64,000 nt of DNA from Acidobacteriota bacterium (GTDB lineage: Bacteria > Acidobacteriota > Terriglobia > Bryobacterales > Bryobacteraceae): contig JAPKZB010000062.1 of assembly GCA_026393985.1 (NCBI GenBank), positions 58,959 to 122,958 on the forward strand, given 5' to 3'. Of this stretch, positions 62,450 through 64,000 are shown piece by piece. A model generated the notes under the pieces. It saw only the letters and a program-made list of their open reading frames with translations, did not search any database and was not told the origin of the DNA. Numbering within the stretch: the stretch's first letter is position 1; every line of letters begins with the position of its first letter. The position numbers were made by a program, and so were the translations under genes.

Positions 62450-63260
62450 AGCAGCGTCTTGCCGCCTACCTTCAGGGTCTGGCGCAAGCGGCAGGACACT
62501 GAGACCGGCATCAGCCCTTAACCAGCTATTGCCTCGCTCTTCTGTTGCCCGGAGAACGCAAAAGCGTGGAGCCCATGGCCGCCCGTCTCGACCCGGATCC
62601 GTCTTGATCCACATAAAGTCCAGCGCGCTCACCAGTCCCTGCACCATGTCGTCGCCGTAGCGCCCTGGAACGACCAACTCCTCCTCCAAGCCGTCCGCCA
62701 GTACGTCCTCCCTCAAGTGACTGGCCGCCATCCCCTTTCCGCCTGGGTCGTCGACGATACCGGCTTTCCGAAGAAAGGCAAACACCCTGTCGGCGTCGCC
62801 CGGCAATACTGCGGACAAATCGGCAAACAGGACAACTGCCAAGTGGCCGTCAGCCTCTCGGTCAGCAGCGACGCAGCCAGCCTTCCGATCGCCTACGAAC
62901 TCTACCTGCCGGAAACCTGGAGCGAGGACCCGGAGCGCCGTCCGAAGGCCGGGGTACCGGACGAGGTCGTCTTCCGCATCAAACCGCTCATCGCCGCCGA
63001 ACAGCTCCAACGGGCAGTCGCCGATGGCGTTCCCCGGGCGCCTGTCCTCGCCGATGCGGCTTACGGCACCCCAATCCATTGCGCATCCACCACGGTCTCG
63101 TCAGCGCGCCCCACACTCTTTCCAGGGGGCATTATGCCGCCGCCAGCCACCTCCACGCAGTCACCACCAAATCCGCCTGGCGCACTCGACCTTCCCCCCC
63201 AGCGGCGTCCCGGGGCCTCGAGCCCCGGCCCGCCGCCCTACCCCCCAAGCGCCCATCCAC
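62450..63260 (+). pseudogene. degenerate IS701-family transposase
   Basis: Pieces of an IS701-type DDE transposase in more than one frame. LPGERKSVEPMAARLDPD (near 62545) precedes a frameshift. HKVQRAHQSLHHVVA and then WVVDDTGFPKKGKHPVGVAR and YCGQIGKQDNCQVAVSLSVS form the conserved DDE block with Asp, and VLADAAYGTP is the region of the second Asp. Frame and sequence decay after about 63080. Not an active element; no terminal inverted repeats could be seen. The 62243-62449 gap before it holds nothing I can support. Confidence 0.8.
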
Positions 63261-63312
63261 CTATGAGAGCGCCTCGTGTCAAGTAGGATCCGGCTCTGGT
63301 ACGCTGACCCCT

Positions 63313-63657
63313 GTGAGCGGCAACCGTCGATACGAGGCGCATCCCCAATCTTCGCCCGGAGACTTTTACGTCGTGGATCACGAATGCGCTTCTTGCGGTG
63401 CGCCACACGAAGTCGCTCCCGACTTGATCGGATGGAGCAACCCCGAGATGGGCCATTGTATCTGGAAGAAGCAACCGGAGACGGCGCAAGAGATGCAGCA
63501 GGCGCTTGCAGCCTTCGATGCGTGCTGCCTTGGTTGCTACCGCTACGCGGGCAGTGATCCAAACATCATCGCCAAGGTCGGTGTGGCTCATTGCGACAAC
63601 GCAAGTCTCCCTGAACTCCTAAAAGCAAAGGTTCGGAGGCTGGTCGGAGGCAAATGA
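63313..63657 (+). CDS. small Fe-S (ferredoxin-like) protein
   Basis: 114 residues from GTG 63313 (start uncertain). CASCGAPHEVAPDLIGW provides a CxxC pair, followed by a single Cys (GHCIWKKQPET) and DACCLGCYRYAGSDPNIIA with further Cys residues. This pattern is seen in small proteins annotated as ferredoxin-like, though the Cys spacing is not that of a classic 4Fe-4S ferredoxin. Sits in transposase debris and may be a passenger or host gene. Confidence 0.6.
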   Translation: MSGNRRYEAHPQSSPGDFYVVDHECASCGAPHEVAPDLIGWSNPEMGHCIWKKQPETAQEMQQALAAFDACCLGCYRYAGSDPNIIAKVGVAHCDNASLPELLKAKVRRLVGGK

Positions 63658-63782
63658 AAAAGAAACGTGCTGCGCTCCGAGTGGTTCCGGCAGTGAACGC
63701 AACGCCCAGGTCCCTGCATGATTCTTGGCACAACGGAGCCGAGATCAAGATCGGCCTGTATTCCCGCAAAAGATCCCGGTGA
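63654..63782 (+). CDS. tiny basic reading frame, doubtful
   Basis: 42 residues, start ATG overlapping the previous stop (ATGA), beginning MKKKRAALRVVP and ending NGAEIKIGLYSRKRS. The coupling supports translation, but length and lack of relatives known to me leave it doubtful. The remaining bases to 63934 contain nothing I can support. Confidence 0.3.
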   Translation: MKKKRAALRVVPAVNATPRSLHDSWHNGAEIKIGLYSRKRSR

Positions 63783-63934
63783 AGTCGGCTTGATCCAGAT
63801 AGTGTTCATCGTATTCGGCCAATCGATGTCCTCGCCTGTTATGGAGTTTCGAACAGATCTCCTAGTGTACTGCTTCGCTAATGGTAACCAGTATGCGCTT
63901 TCCGACGCCTCTACAATTGAGGTGCTGGACTTTC

Positions 63935-64000
63935 ATGCGCGTTGCTCCGCCAATCGAACTCTCCGCTGAACAGCGAACCACCCTGGAGGCGTGGGCCAAC
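63935..64000 (+). mobile_element. start of an IS630-type transposase, cut by the window edge
   Basis: 22 codons in frame from ATG 63935, reading MRVAPPIELSAEQRTTLEAW. This is the typical N-terminus of IS630-family transposases (MRVAPPI-L-S/T-x-x-x-R-x-x-L). The rest lies outside the window, so intactness cannot be judged. Confidence 0.6.

Noticed and set aside
62303..63079. 258-residue minus-strand open frame in the transposase region
   Set aside because: It is antisense to the IS701 remnant and shows no motif of its own.
1..64000. CRISPR array or prophage
   Set aside because: No regularly spaced repeats and no phage structural or integrase genes were seen.

Overview
The window is about 64 kb of GC-rich bacterial DNA with no rRNA genes and one tRNA. 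Several family signatures point to an Acidobacteriota genome of the Bryobacterales/Solibacter type. These are a protein ending in the Solibacter-type TIGR03437 domain, a cytochrome-DUF1549-DUF1553 protein paired with a DUF1501 protein, an Oar-like TonB-dependent receptor with a carboxypeptidase-regulatory N-terminus, PEP-CTERM remnants, and repeated enolase-superfamily sugar-acid dehydratases. The genus assignment is inference from family content, not a database match.

Layout. 1-6.3 kb: the end of a GT4 glycosyltransferase, then a tightly coupled DUF1549/1553-DUF1501-galactonate dehydratase-like set and a small cytochrome c. 6.3-9.5 kb (minus): GT2 glycosyltransferase, GDP-mannose dehydratase-like epimerase and an enolase-superfamily protein. 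9.5-11.7 kb: feoAB from an apparently leaderless promoter. 11.9-13.0 kb: two decayed PEP-CTERM reading frames. 13-17 kb: thioredoxin reductase, then (minus) lpxB and an M1-peptidase-like protein that has lost its zinc site. 17-19.7 kb: an unknown protein and a TIGR03437 protein. 19.7-26.9 kb (minus): surface-polysaccharide genes (GT2, a GT4-GT2 fusion, gmd) separated by a decayed tract that includes a broken GDP-fucose synthase gene. 27-28.2 kb: a metal-homeostasis cluster (ArsR, a His-rich protein with two repeats, Fur family). 28.2-31.7 kb: msrA, msrB, tag, an EamA transporter and a divergent CPBP-type membrane protein. 31.7-37.9 kb: a rhamnonate dehydratase-like gene and a phosphonate-catabolism cluster. 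37.9-39.3 kb: a NYN nuclease with two OST-HTH/LOTUS domains. 40.9-45.8 kb: a TetR-controlled ABC-HlyD-outer-membrane efflux operon with a palindromic operator at each of two promoters. 45.8-48.5 kb: hybrid histidine kinase, dcd and tRNA-Ala(CGC). 48.6-56.6 kb: methyltransferase, tatC/tatA, SDR, a gene broken by one stop codon, and a Gfo/Idh/MocA-SUMF-ApbE set. 56.6-62.2 kb: a large TonB-dependent receptor followed by a YVTN-phosphoesterase. 62.4-64 kb: transposase debris and the start of an IS630-type transposase.

The most interesting part is 32.9-37.9 kb. Phosphonoacetaldehyde hydrolase (PhnX), a TIGR03364-type FAD oxidoreductase and a GlpT-like transporter sit in one overlapping operon. Close by, an AlkP-superfamily phosphoesterase and a RidA domain fused to a PhnZ-like HD oxygenase converge on each other. 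The fusion keeps both the RidA Arg/Glu pair and the PhnZ Tyr/Glu gate with its iron-ligand set. This suggests one polypeptide combining imine hydrolysis with oxidative C-P cleavage. I know of no description of that fusion, but no search could be run.
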